From Dactylis glomerata (taxonomy: Eukaryota; Streptophyta; Magnoliopsida; Poales; Poaceae): a DNA stretch of 64,000 nucleotides. The notes under the pieces were generated by a model, which worked only from the letters and a program-made list of their open reading frames with translations, had not been told where the DNA came from and made no database searches. Made by a program: the position numbers and the translations under genes. Positions 43,631-52,703 of the stretch are shown in pieces (the first letter of the stretch is position 1; each line of letters opens with the position of its first letter). The stretch lies in assembly GCA_007115705.1 (NCBI GenBank), contig QXEO01000549.1, forward strand, positions 620,001-684,000, read 5' to 3'.

Positions 43631-46600
43631 TTTGGCGCCCACCGTGGGGCAGATCGATATGCTGGGCGGAGTGTTCATTCGGACGGGGTCTGTGATAGCA
43701 GCTTCGGGAGTGCGCGTGGTCTCTGGCCTTGTCCAGAGGCTAGGCTCGCTCAGATTCGTCAGTGACAACGCCGGTTGTCTCGGTGGCCGGCCGTTCCCCA
43801 GGGATGGCCGGATTATGTCTTTCGGTTCCCACGAGGTGTACGTGGGGACTGAGAGAATTTGCAGGAAGGAGGTGCTGGTGGCGTCGGATCCTCCGTCACA
43901 TCGGCTGGCTCACGCTGGGCGTAGCGCTCGCTCAGTAGAGCCGGCTGAGGTGATGATGGCCGGCACATCCGTGCCGCCGGTAGAGGGTGCCGGCAAAGCA
44001 GCAGCGGCCGGAGCTTCTCCTCCGGAGCCGCCGAAGGTCAAGAGGTCGGCGCGTCCTCCGTTGGAGCGTGTGGAGAACCTGGCCGGCACTTCCGGTGTGC
44101 CGGCTAGGGGCGAGGTTCTTCTTCCCATCATCGACCGGCTTCTCGAGCCGGTGCGATCCGGCGTTGATCCGGAGCAGACAAGGGAGGTCCTGGAGGGATC
44201 TCGTCAGGCCCTCGTCGACGAGGCCCTGGCAATGAACCAGGAGCGCGAACGGTTTAACCGGCAACTCCGTGAGTATGAGGCAGCCCATGGTTTTACTCCT
44301 GTAGTAATCCGGCCTAGCCGGATAGAAGAGGTTAGAACTAGAGGCAGAAATCTTAATGCTGAGATTGGAAAAGATGCTAGAGATAAGAGTCATACCGCAA
44401 CTAGTACTGTGCCTAAGGTAGTCTATAGTTCGCCAGTAAAGAACCTTAGAGCGGCGGCCGAGGTAGCTAAGGATTTATCTTGTTTATCCGGCGAAGCACT
44501 GCGTGAGCAGCAAGCCCGGCTTAACCAACTTTTGTCTGAAGCTACAAAGCAGCAGGAGGCCTTTAAGAAGGCAAACCCGGGTGCCGGGGTGTCTCAGTAC
44601 ATTGTGTCGGCGGGAGGTGCCGGCGCGAGGTCGAGGGGCCAAGCCTCGTCCCCGCATCCTAGCGCCCGGCGTGCCGGAAGTGTGACCTCTGGCCGCCGGG
44701 ACAAGCAGATCCAGGTGTACAATCCGGCTGTCGCCGGAAAGCAGGCGATGGTGCAGAAGAATGTCGGCCAAGCTGACAAGTATGTCAGCAGCAAGATGCC
44801 CGGCCAGAGTGTGCCGGCCGGGCATGAAGCAGGCGCGGCCGGTGGTGGCCGGAGTAACAGTGCAGCCCGGCGTCAGCAGCAGGGCGCCGGAGGTGCAGTG
44901 CAGCAGCAGGGTGCAGCTCAGCCGGGACATCGAGAGGATGACGGCAATTCCGCCCTTGCCAGGGCGGGATATCAGCAGCAGCACCAGCAAGGCCGGCATA
45001 GTGAGCAGCATCAGCCGGAGCAGCAGCAGCAGATGATCGTAGGCCCAATAGCATCCCGGCTTGGACCTCGGTCCTTGGAAGCCAATGATGCACGTTTCAA
45101 GCTGGACAAGATCCACCAATCAGAGTTGGTGGAGAGACAAGGAGCTCCGGGCCCTATGTGTTTCGGACCCCGGATTATGGGGGAGCCGGTGCCTTACTTC
45201 TTCCAGCTCGCGCGTGGCGCGAGGACATATAATGGCAGTACGAAGCCGGAAGATTGGTTGGAGGATTACTCCACAGCGGTGAACATCGCCGGAGGAAACC
45301 TCAGATGGGCGGTACGATATGTGCCGCAGATGTTGGAAGGACCAGCCAGGATATGGCTGAATAATTTGCCAGCCGGGAGTATCAACGGCTGGATTGATTT
45401 CGAAGAGCAGTTTGTGTCGAACTTTACCAGTACATACAAGAGGCCCAACCGTCCGCAGCAGCTGGCTATCTGCCGGCAAGGAGTGAGTGAGACTGACCGT
45501 GACTATCTGACCAGGTGGTGCACGTTGCGCAATTCCTGCGAAGGAATCAATGAGCAGCAGGCCATCATGTGGTTCGCTCATGGGTGCCGGCACGGCACCA
45601 TGCTGTGGCAAAAGCTTCAGAGGCAAATGCCGGCCACGCTGGCCGAAACAATCAAGATCGCTGATAGTTATGCTCTGGGAGATCCCATGCAGCCCAGTCT
45701 CGATTCACAAGGACAGGGGCAAACCCAGGGGAACACCAGCAATGCCGGGAGATCAGGGCAATATTATCGCACTGATAACCGGAACAAGAGAAGAGATGAA
45801 AGGCCGGATCACCGGTTTGGGGCAGCACAAGTTGCAGCTATGGAGGAAGAGCAAGGGGGCGCCGGCAGTAGCCAGCGTCCGAGATATGAGGACTATCAGC
45901 AGCCTCAGCAGCAGCCGCAGCAGCAAGCACAGCCGTTCCAGAAGAAGAATGTCTGGACCAACAAGAATGCCGGCGGAGCCGCCGGCCAGAAGAAGCAGTG
46001 GCCGAAGTATACTGTGGGTCTTGCCATGGACAAGCCTTGTGTGTTCCACACATTCCAGCCGGGAAAGCCGGCAAACCATTTGACAAGGAACTGTTCGTGG
46101 CTGGACGACATATTAGCAGGTCGTGCAGGTCCCTGGGGACCGGCTAGACCCTCTGTCCCGGCAGCTCCATCGCCGTTGACAGGTGCCAATACGATTGCCG
46201 TCCCACCTAGGCCGGTTAATCCCGGGAATCAGAGCAACGCCGGAAATGTCGGCGTAAATCAAGTTGACCATAGCTATAATCCGGAATATAACGCCGGAGG
46301 CCCAGGAGCGGGCCGGAATGAGTACAAGGAGTATGATCAGAGCTATATGGTCTTTGAGACCGAGAGAACAGACAAGCAGAGCTTGTACCGGCGGTGTCTG
46401 GAGGTGAATGCCGTTATGTCGGCTGTGCCAAAGCTGATGTACTGGTCTGACCAGGCTGTTGGTTGGGACAGGGCAGATCATCCCCGGATCATGCCAAATC
46501 CCGGCGGATATGCTCTGGTGATGGATCCGACATTCGTCGGGCCGGCTAATAACGTAAGATTCAGCAAGGTCCTCATTGATAATGGAAGCAGCATCAACAT

Positions 46601-47165
46601 CATGTATCGGGATACGATGGAGAAGCTGGGAATCAAGGAAAATATGCTGGAACCGAGCAAGACCACGTTCCACGGCATTGTGCCGGGACTTTCGTGTGCG
46701 CCGATGGGCAAGATCCGGATGGATGTGATGTTTGGCAGCCGGGATAACTGCAGGGTGGAAAACCTCATGTTCGAGGTGGTTGATCTGGAGAGCCCCTACC
46801 ATGCTTTGCTGGGTAGACCGGCACTGGCAAAATTCATGGCCTCTACGCATGTGGCGTATCTGAAGATGAAGATGCCGGGACCCAAAGGAGTGATCACCAT
46901 CATTGGTGATTACAAGCGTTCGATGGCATGTGCCACCGCCGGATCCAATCTGGCCGAGACTCTGATCATTGCAGAGGAGAGGAAGAGGCTCAAGCGAGCA
47001 GTGGAGATTGCTGAGACGGTCGTGGCCGGCAAATCTATGCCGGGCATGACAAATCCCGGTGGCAGCGTTTCTTTTCAAGTGAGTAAGGAAGTCAAAAAGG
47101 TGCCTCTGGATGAAGCTTTCCCGGAGCGCCATGCCCTGGTTGGGGCAAGTTTGGATCCCAAATAG
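43602..47165 (+). CDS. Gag-protease polyprotein of D
   Basis: 1187 codons from an ATG inside the LTR, reading through the primer site (LAPTVGQ). The N-terminal third is Pro/Ala-rich with coiled-coil-like stretches (residues 200-330). Residues 423-477 are Gln-rich. Residues about 543-680 form the Retrotrans_gag capsid domain (YNGSTKPEDWL, MLEGPARIWLNNLP, FEEQFVSNFTSTYKRP). A knuckle C813-x2-H816-x9-H826-x4-C831 follows. The aspartic protease has D993-N-G-S-S, then FHGIVPG and YHALLGRPALAKFM. It ends at TAG 47163-47165, but the RT follows in the same frame. Gag packages the RNA; protease matures the particle. Intact over its whole length, unlike pol. Confidence 0.93.
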   Translation: MAYVVSPRRHLAPTVGQIDMLGGVFIRTGSVIAASGVRVVSGLVQRLGSLRFVSDNAGCLGGRPFPRDGRIMSFGSHEVYVGTERICRKEVLVASDPPSHRLAHAGRSARSVEPAEVMMAGTSVPPVEGAGKAAAAGASPPEPPKVKRSARPPLERVENLAGTSGVPARGEVLLPIIDRLLEPVRSGVDPEQTREVLEGSRQALVDEALAMNQERERFNRQLREYEAAHGFTPVVIRPSRIEEVRTRGRNLNAEIGKDARDKSHTATSTVPKVVYSSPVKNLRAAAEVAKDLSCLSGEALREQQARLNQLLSEATKQQEAFKKANPGAGVSQYIVSAGGAGARSRGQASSPHPSARRAGSVTSGRRDKQIQVYNPAVAGKQAMVQKNVGQADKYVSSKMPGQSVPAGHEAGAAGGGRSNSAARRQQQGAGGAVQQQGAAQPGHREDDGNSALARAGYQQQHQQGRHSEQHQPEQQQQMIVGPIASRLGPRSLEANDARFKLDKIHQSELVERQGAPGPMCFGPRIMGEPVPYFFQLARGARTYNGSTKPEDWLEDYSTAVNIAGGNLRWAVRYVPQMLEGPARIWLNNLPAGSINGWIDFEEQFVSNFTSTYKRPNRPQQLAICRQGVSETDRDYLTRWCTLRNSCEGINEQQAIMWFAHGCRHGTMLWQKLQRQMPATLAETIKIADSYALGDPMQPSLDSQGQGQTQGNTSNAGRSGQYYRTDNRNKRRDERPDHRFGAAQVAAMEEEQGGAGSSQRPRYEDYQQPQQQPQQQAQPFQKKNVWTNKNAGGAAGQKKQWPKYTVGLAMDKPCVFHTFQPGKPANHLTRNCSWLDDILAGRAGPWGPARPSVPAAPSPLTGANTIAVPPRPVNPGNQSNAGNVGVNQVDHSYNPEYNAGGPGAGRNEYKEYDQSYMVFETERTDKQSLYRRCLEVNAVMSAVPKLMYWSDQAVGWDRADHPRIMPNPGGYALVMDPTFVGPANNVRFSKVLIDNGSSINIMYRDTMEKLGIKENMLEPSKTTFHGIVPGLSCAPMGKIRMDVMFGSRDNCRVENLMFEVVDLESPYHALLGRPALAKFMASTHVAYLKMKMPGPKGVITIIGDYKRSMACATAGSNLAETLIIAEERKRLKRAVEIAETVVAGKSMPGMTNPGGSVSFQVSKEVKKVPLDEAFPERHALVGASLDPK
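43631..43650 (+). promoter_or_regulatory. Primer binding site of D
   Basis: TTTGGCGCCCACCGTGGGGC starts right after the LTR. It is identical to E's site in 19 bases. Confidence 0.93.
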
Positions 47166-48150
47166 GAAAGCGAGCTCATCAGCTTCCTCCGTGAGAATCG
47201 GGATATCTTTGCATGGTCTACTTCGGACCTACAAGGTGTGCCGAGGGAGCTGGCTGAGCACGCATTGCACGTGAGACCCGATGCTAAGCCAGTGAAGCAG
47301 CCGCTCCGGCGGAATGCCGGCGATAGAAGGAAAGCCATATGGGAGGAAGTGGCCAGGCTCTTAGCCTCTGGCTTTATCAAGGAAGTACTTCATCCGGATT
47401 GGGTGTCTAATCCGGTTTTGGTGGAAAAGAAGAAAGACGAGCCCGCCATAGTGAAAGTATGGCGGATGTGTGTTGATTACACCAACTTGAATAAGGCATG
47501 TCCTAAAGATCCATTCCCGCTCCCTCGGATCGATCAAGTGATTGATTCCACAGCCGGATGTGAACTGTTATCATTTGTAGATGCCTATTCGGGTTTCCAC
47601 CAGATCCCCTTGTATGAGCCAGATCAAATAAAGACATCCTTTATTACCCCCGTACGGGGCTTATTGCTATCTCACTATGCCGTTCGGTTTAAGAAATGCC
47701 GGCGCAACTTACCAAAGGTGTATGCAAAAGTGTTTGCACGATCAGATAGATAAAAATGTGCAGGTATATGTCGATGATATCGTCATAAAAACCAAGGAGA
47801 GCAAGACTCTCATAGATGATCTCCGGGAAACCTTTGGGAACCTGAGGAGATTCCGGATGAAGTTGAATCCGGCTAAGTGCACCTTTGGTGTGCCGGCGGG
47901 CAAGTTGCTCGGTTTCCTTGTTTCCAGCCGGGGTATTGAGGTGAATCCCGGCAAGATTCGTGCCATAGAAAGGATGAAGCCGCCGACAGATTTGAGGGAA
48001 GTACAGAAGTTCACTGGGTGCCTCGCATCCCTGAGCCGCTTCATAAGCCGGCTGGGAGAGAAAGCTCTGCCGTTATATCAGTTGATGAAAAAGTCCGACA
48101 CATTTGTCTGGACAACGCAAGCAGATGCAGCTTTCAAAGAATTGAAATAG
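47166..48150 (+). pseudogene. Reverse transcriptase of D
   Basis: In frame with gag-protease after the TAG. Blocks: VPRELAEHALHVRPDAKPVKQ, CVDYTNLNKACPKDPF, LPRIDQVIDSTAGCE, FVDAYSGFHQIPLY. A length change in a C run (47647-47651) shifts the frame; in the new frame (from about 47677) MPFGLRNAGATYQRCMQ and the intact catalytic Y-V-D-D (47767-47778) follow, then LGFLVSSRGIEVNPGKI. A TAG at 48148-48150 ends it where E has a Gln codon. It copies element RNA to DNA in the cytoplasmic particle. Confidence 0.9.
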
Positions 48151-48768
48151 TTGTTGTCAACAGCGCCGGTATTAGCGTCTCTGATGCCCCGGGAGCCAAT
48201 GTTGCTCTATATAGCGGCAACCAACCGAGTTGTCAGTGCTGTGGTGGTAGTAGAGCGAGAGGAAGGAGGCAAAACCGTGCAGCGGCCGGTATATTATCTG
48301 AGTGAAGTCCTCTCCACCTCAAAGCAAAACTACCCCCACTATCAGAAGATGACCTATGGTGTCTATATGGCGGCCAAGAAGCTCAAGCATTACTTCCAAG
48401 AGCATCCAATCCGGGTAGTGGCCGAGGCCCCTATCTCGGAAATTATAGGCAACAAAGATGCCAGCGGCCGGATAGCAAAGTGGGCAATAGAGCTTTCACC
48501 ATATACACCGCAGTACGATAAGAGGGATACAATCAAGTCCCAGGTCTTGGCTGATTTCTTTATTGACTGGGCCGAGATACAGTATGAGCCACCATTGCCA
48601 GATGCCAATTATTGGAGGATGCATTTCGATGGGTCCAAGACAATCCATGGCTTGGGTGCCGGCATAGTTCTCAGTTCACCAAAGAATGACCAGCTGAGAT
48701 ACGTCCTGCAGATTCACTTTGCAGCATCAATAATGTGGCGGAATATGAGGCACTTGTGCATGGCCTGA
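48151..48768 (+). pseudogene. RNase H and first half of archaeal-type RNase H of D
   Basis: Same frame as the RT end. The ordinary Gypsy RNase H has LLYIAATNRVVSAVVVVER, YYLSEVLSTSKQNY and MAAKKLKHYFQEHP. After about 48590 the second, archaeal-type RNase H begins with MHFDGSK (Asp codon 48628-48630) and GLGAGIVLSSP. A missing base near 48729-48731 shifts the frame in the middle of this domain; the rest is read from 48735. The second RNase H is typical of the Tat lineage. Confidence 0.9.
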
Positions 48769-50069
48769 AGGTGTCTAAGGACATAGGAATTCGCCGGATT
48801 ATGTGCTTCGGGGATTCTGACTTAGTGATTCAGCAGTGTTCCAGCATATGGGACGCGCATGATGCTAACATGGCATCATACCGTTTCCTAGTGCAGCAGT
48901 TAAGTGGTTACTTTGAAGGTTGTGAGTTCCGGCACGTTCTCCGGGCTCAGAACGATGCAGCCGATGCATTATCCAAGCTGGGGTCTTCCCGAGATTCAAT
49001 CCCGCCCGGCATTTCGCTGGAGCATCTGAGGAAGCCATCGATCAAACCCTCGCCGGAGTCATCCTCCATTTATGTCCCTCCAGGTCCAGACGAAGCAGTT
49101 CCAATGGAGATAGATGCCGGAGCCAGGACGGATAACCCGGGGACTGTTTCCTCAGTCCCGGGGACTGGGCCGGCATATGCTGTTAGTACAGTATTCCGGA
49201 GCAAAACTAAAGGCAAGGGTAAAATGTGCCAAGAGGTTGTGCCGGTATACCCGGGGACTGCTCCGGCATACCCGGGGACTGATTCTTCAGTCCCGGGGAC
49301 TTCGCAGCCCATGGAGATCGATTATGTGTCGGTCGAAATGATGGAAATAGATCAGGCAGTGTTCACTGTCAGGGAAGTGCCCTCATGGGCACGTCCTATC
49401 ATGAACTTCATGGTGGATGGTCAAGTGCCGGCGGATGAAACCGAGGCCCGCCAGGTTATAAGGAGATCCAAAGCGTATACCATCATCAACAAAGAAATAT
49501 ACAAGAGAAGTACCACCGGAGTATTGCAGAGATGTGTCGAATCTGCGGAGGGTCTGGAGATGCTCCGGGAAATTCACCAGGGGGAGTGTGGTCACCATGC
49601 TTCGTCCAGGGCATTGGTGGCAAAGGTATTCCGGCATGGCTTCTATTGGCCAACGGCACTGCAAGAGGCAGAAAACTTGGTCCGGAAATGTAATGGGTGT
49701 CAAAGATATGCCCACCAGATTCATCAGCCGGCATCTGCCCTGAAAACTATCCCAATAACCTGGCCCTTTGCTGTTTGGGGCCTGGATATGGTCGGGGCTT
49801 TTAAGCCGGCCAGAGGGAAAATGACCCATATCCTGGTCATGGTGGACAAGTTCACCAAGTGGATTGAAGTGAAGCCCATAAGCAAGTGTGATGGTCACAC
49901 AGCAGTGAAATTCTTAAAGGATATAATCTTGAGATATGGTGTTCCTCATAGCATCATCACTGACAATGGGTCAAACTTTGCCAAGGGCCATTTGCCAGAT
50001 TTTGTGAGGAAGTGGGAATCCGGCTGGACGTTGCGTCGGTTGCCCACCCTTGTGCCAATGGCCAAGTAG
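48735..50069 (+). pseudogene. Second RNase H end, linker and integrase core of D
   Basis: 444 codons. EYEALVHGLKVSKDIG, CFGDSDLVIQQ and NDAADALSKLG finish the archaeal-type RNase H. A linker (about 49030-49330) has five P-G-T units from CCCGGGGACT repeats. Integrase follows: HHCC domain GECGHHASSRALVAKVF...CNGCQRY, first Asp at 49785-49787 (WGLDMVGAF), second Asp at 49962-49964 (ITDNGSNF). A short T run at 50000-50003 shifts the frame; the Glu motif lies in the next piece. Confidence 0.9.
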
Positions 50070-50639
50070 AGAGATCGAATGGGCTAGTATTATCCGGCAT
50101 AAAACCCCGGCTGATAGAGCCCCTGGAGAAAACTCTGGGATGTTGGCTAGATGAGCTGCCAGCAGTGTTGTGGAGTTTAAGAACAACTCCGAATAGATCA
50201 ACAGGCTACACACCATTTTTCCTGGTGTATGGAGCAGAAGTTGTGCTTCCAACAGATGTAATACATGATGCACCAAGAATAGTGCTATATACTGAGGAAG
50301 AGGCTAAAGAAGCCAGAGAAAATGATGTTGATCTGCTAGAGGAAGCAAGGGAAATAACTCTGTCAAGAACAGCAGTATATCAGCAGAACCTCAGACGCTA
50401 TCATGCGCAGAAGGTAAATCCAAGGAGATTTCAAGAGGGAGATCTAGTGCTCCGGCTAAAGCAAGGAACAGAAGGCCGGCATAAGTTAACTCCTCCATGG
50501 GAGGGGCCATTCATTGTGAGCAGAGCTCTGCACATGCCTATATCTTAGATGCGCAGACCCCAAGAGAAAAGGCGGACAGGTCCGGAGAAGAAACCAAGAG
50601 GCCATGAACATAGCTCTACTGCGCCCTTTTTACTCCTGA
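50012..50639 (+). pseudogene. Integrase C-terminal part of D
   Basis: Frame from 50012: LDVASVAHPCANGQVERSNG contains the catalytic Glu (50069-50071). Then LWSLRTTPNRSTGYTPFFLVYG, FQEGDLVLRLKQ and PPWEGPFIVSRA (GPY/F-like module). A small deletion near 50530 and a one-base loss near 50614 disturb the last residues; homologous sequence ends at TGA 50637-50639. No chromodomain is seen, as expected for Tat. Confidence 0.85.
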
Positions 50640-51186
50640 GCAACACAATGTATGTATTTCCATATTTTCCTTTGTATTGCCGGCGTGTTGTGCCGGCACA
50701 AGNGGTAAAAAGATAAGTCTACCCCCGCCGCCCTATTTATATGTCTGCCAGGTCAGGGTCGTGGGGATCGTGGGAGTGTTCCACTCCCCCGACCGTTCCT
50801 GCAGAGAGTCGCCACGTGGCGGCACGGAGTGGGGCGGCGGTTCCTGTAACCGTGCCATGACATAATGATGGCAAGAAGTAACTGCTGCGCTGTGAACCGT
50901 CACATCGTGGGTGACCATTCGAGATGACAGGACGGTTCCAAGTTTCGATGCAAACTGTCAGGCGTGGCTTCTCAAGGAAGACTCGTCTATATGTCGGAAT
51001 AATTGCCCGATGTATATGTTCCGTCCGGAATACCCTCGGGACTGGCCGGAATAAGTTTTGGAACAGGAACAGAGGCCGGGATATGTGCAGATGTGCCGGC
51101 ATATAATCTGATCGCCGGGGCATAATGAAGAAAGGTATGTTGAACCTGTCAAGGCTCCACAGTTATGACTGGGGAACCTCGGCAGC
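50640..51186 (+). other. 3' untranslated region of D
   Basis: Noncoding, with several CCGGCAT words like those of the LTR. An undetermined base (n) is at 50703. Unlike E and G, D has no antisense gene here. Confidence 0.6.
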
Positions 51187-51198
51187 TTCGGGGACTAG
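51187..51198 (+). promoter_or_regulatory. Polypurine tract of D
   Basis: TTCGGGGACTAG directly before the 3' LTR. GGGGACT also recurs in the pol linker. Confidence 0.85.
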
Positions 51199-52124
51199 TG
51201 TCGGGGGGATGACCCCCGGTAGGGTCAAGAGACTAGAAAGACACAAGGTCTATGGTTGACTTTATGCCGGGTTATCAAGGAAGGGCCTGGCCGGAATATA
51301 AGAGCATCGGCCAGGCCGGCATATGTGTGTATCCCGGCTGATACTTGGATATGCCGGTATAGCCGGAATACTTATAAAAGTGTGCCGGCATATACTTAGA
51401 TATGCCGGCCTAACCATTTGGTGTGTTGTGCAGGAGCAGGGGAGGCCGGATTACCCGACCCTCGTAGGTCGTTGGTCCGGCATATAAGTCCTGGGTATGG
51501 CCAACGGTCATATCCGGGATACTTAAGTCAACCAAGGTGTCACATCCCTACAATCAAGGAAGAAAACATCCAAGCATGGTAGCAGAGTAAGATGGCAGGG
51601 TGCACAGTGGAGGTTACCTACCCTCACTGTGCACAAGTACGAGCTCACCGCACAGAGGTAAGGCCACAGTTCAAGAGGTACAAGGTACAGGGATATGGCG
51701 TCCCATCGAGAGCAATCAGGGGCGAAGTCAAGGGTCTCTGCCATCGTCACCAGCTCCTGTTTGGAGTGTAGCCCGTGTCTTGTGGTCTTGTATGACCGTT
51801 GTAACCCTGGCCACCACTATATAAGGTGGCATAGGGAGCCCTGGTAAAGGGTTGGTCACTCTGTGTTCCTACACTTAGCAGTTCATCTTCCTTCTCTAGC
51901 AGAGAGCTTGGAAGCACCATTGTTGTGTACTACATCGACCCAAATATACAATCAGTAGAGCAGGAGTAGGGGTGTTATCTCCTTACGAGAGCCCCGAACC
52001 TGGGTAGATCAGTGCCTCTTTCTGTCGTGCTTTTTAGCTCGTTCCCCTCTCCCGAATCCTCCAGCATCTAGTTCGGCCCCCATTTAAGCCATCCTATGGC
52101 ATATGTTGTTTCACCACGACGACA
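51199..52124 (+). repeat. 3' LTR of D
   Basis: 926 bp, the same length as the 5' LTR and nearly identical. Confidence 0.97.
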
Positions 52125-52518
52125 TAACCCCTGATCCAAGTCAACTAGGATTAATATATTGCACTTGTAGATTCAAACTTGATTACTAAATAGTTGCAAA
52201 CTAGAAATGGCTTCAATAAAAGAAAAATACTCTAAATCCTATGTAGCCTCTTTGGTTGAATCATAATATTGAATATCTACTTGTGGTCTATGACCATGGT
52301 CAATAAGGACTTGCAAGAGATATTTCATGATTCAAAGTAAATTAAATCCTCACTTAAGTCAAGAAAGTGATAATCCCATCTATATGAACTCAATTAAGTT
52401 GAAGCCACTCTCCATAGCATTCTTAGATAACTTTCCTTACCCTAGTATCCTTGATTGTTGAATGTGTGTGGTTTGTGAAATGCTTGGTGATTGCATGTAT
52501 TTATTTTTCAACGATTAG

Positions 52519-52703
52519 ACGACAAAGAGAGTAAGGAGAATGGATCTCGAAGTCCACCAAGAAATGGAGATGGAGATCAATCAACCAAAGATGAAGACTA
52601 TTTTGACGTTTCCAAGCCAGGCAAGCCATCTTTTGATCATACCATTACCCAGTTTTATAATGCATGTTTACTTGCTTTTAAAGAAAAGTGCATACTAAAA
52701 TAA
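52519..52703 (+). other. Coding-like exon in the 3' LTR of B
   Basis: The open version of the 14177-14361 exon: after the TTAG acceptor an uninterrupted frame (KESKENGSRSPPRNG, DEDYFDVSKPGKPSFDH, FYNACLLAFKEK) runs to TAA at 52701-52703. No known family is recognised. Confidence 0.45.

Larger units (their letters stand above)
42705..52124 (+). mobile_element. Element D: young Tat-lineage Gypsy retrotransposon
   Basis: A 9.4-kb plus-strand element with 926-bp LTRs (TGTCGGGG...CGACGACA), perfect TAACC duplication (42700-42704, 52125-52129), primer site and polypurine tract. The empty site is in the 5' LTR of B near 13783. The LTRs differ at only about three places by eye (near 42867/51361, 43195/51689 and 43368/51862). 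At a usual grass LTR rate of 1.3e-8 per site per year that is roughly 0.1 million years. Domains: gag, protease, RT, RNase H, archaeal RNase H, integrase. The pol frame has two TAGs and several length changes, so this copy looks defective as read. Confidence 0.95.

Noticed and set aside
44484..45119. 211-codon minus-strand ORF in D
   Set aside because: Shadow of the intact gag frame, Leu-rich because gag is Gln-rich (CAG repeats).
46113..47132. 339-codon minus-strand ORF in D
   Set aside because: Lies opposite the conserved protease; no motif and no counterpart in E or G.
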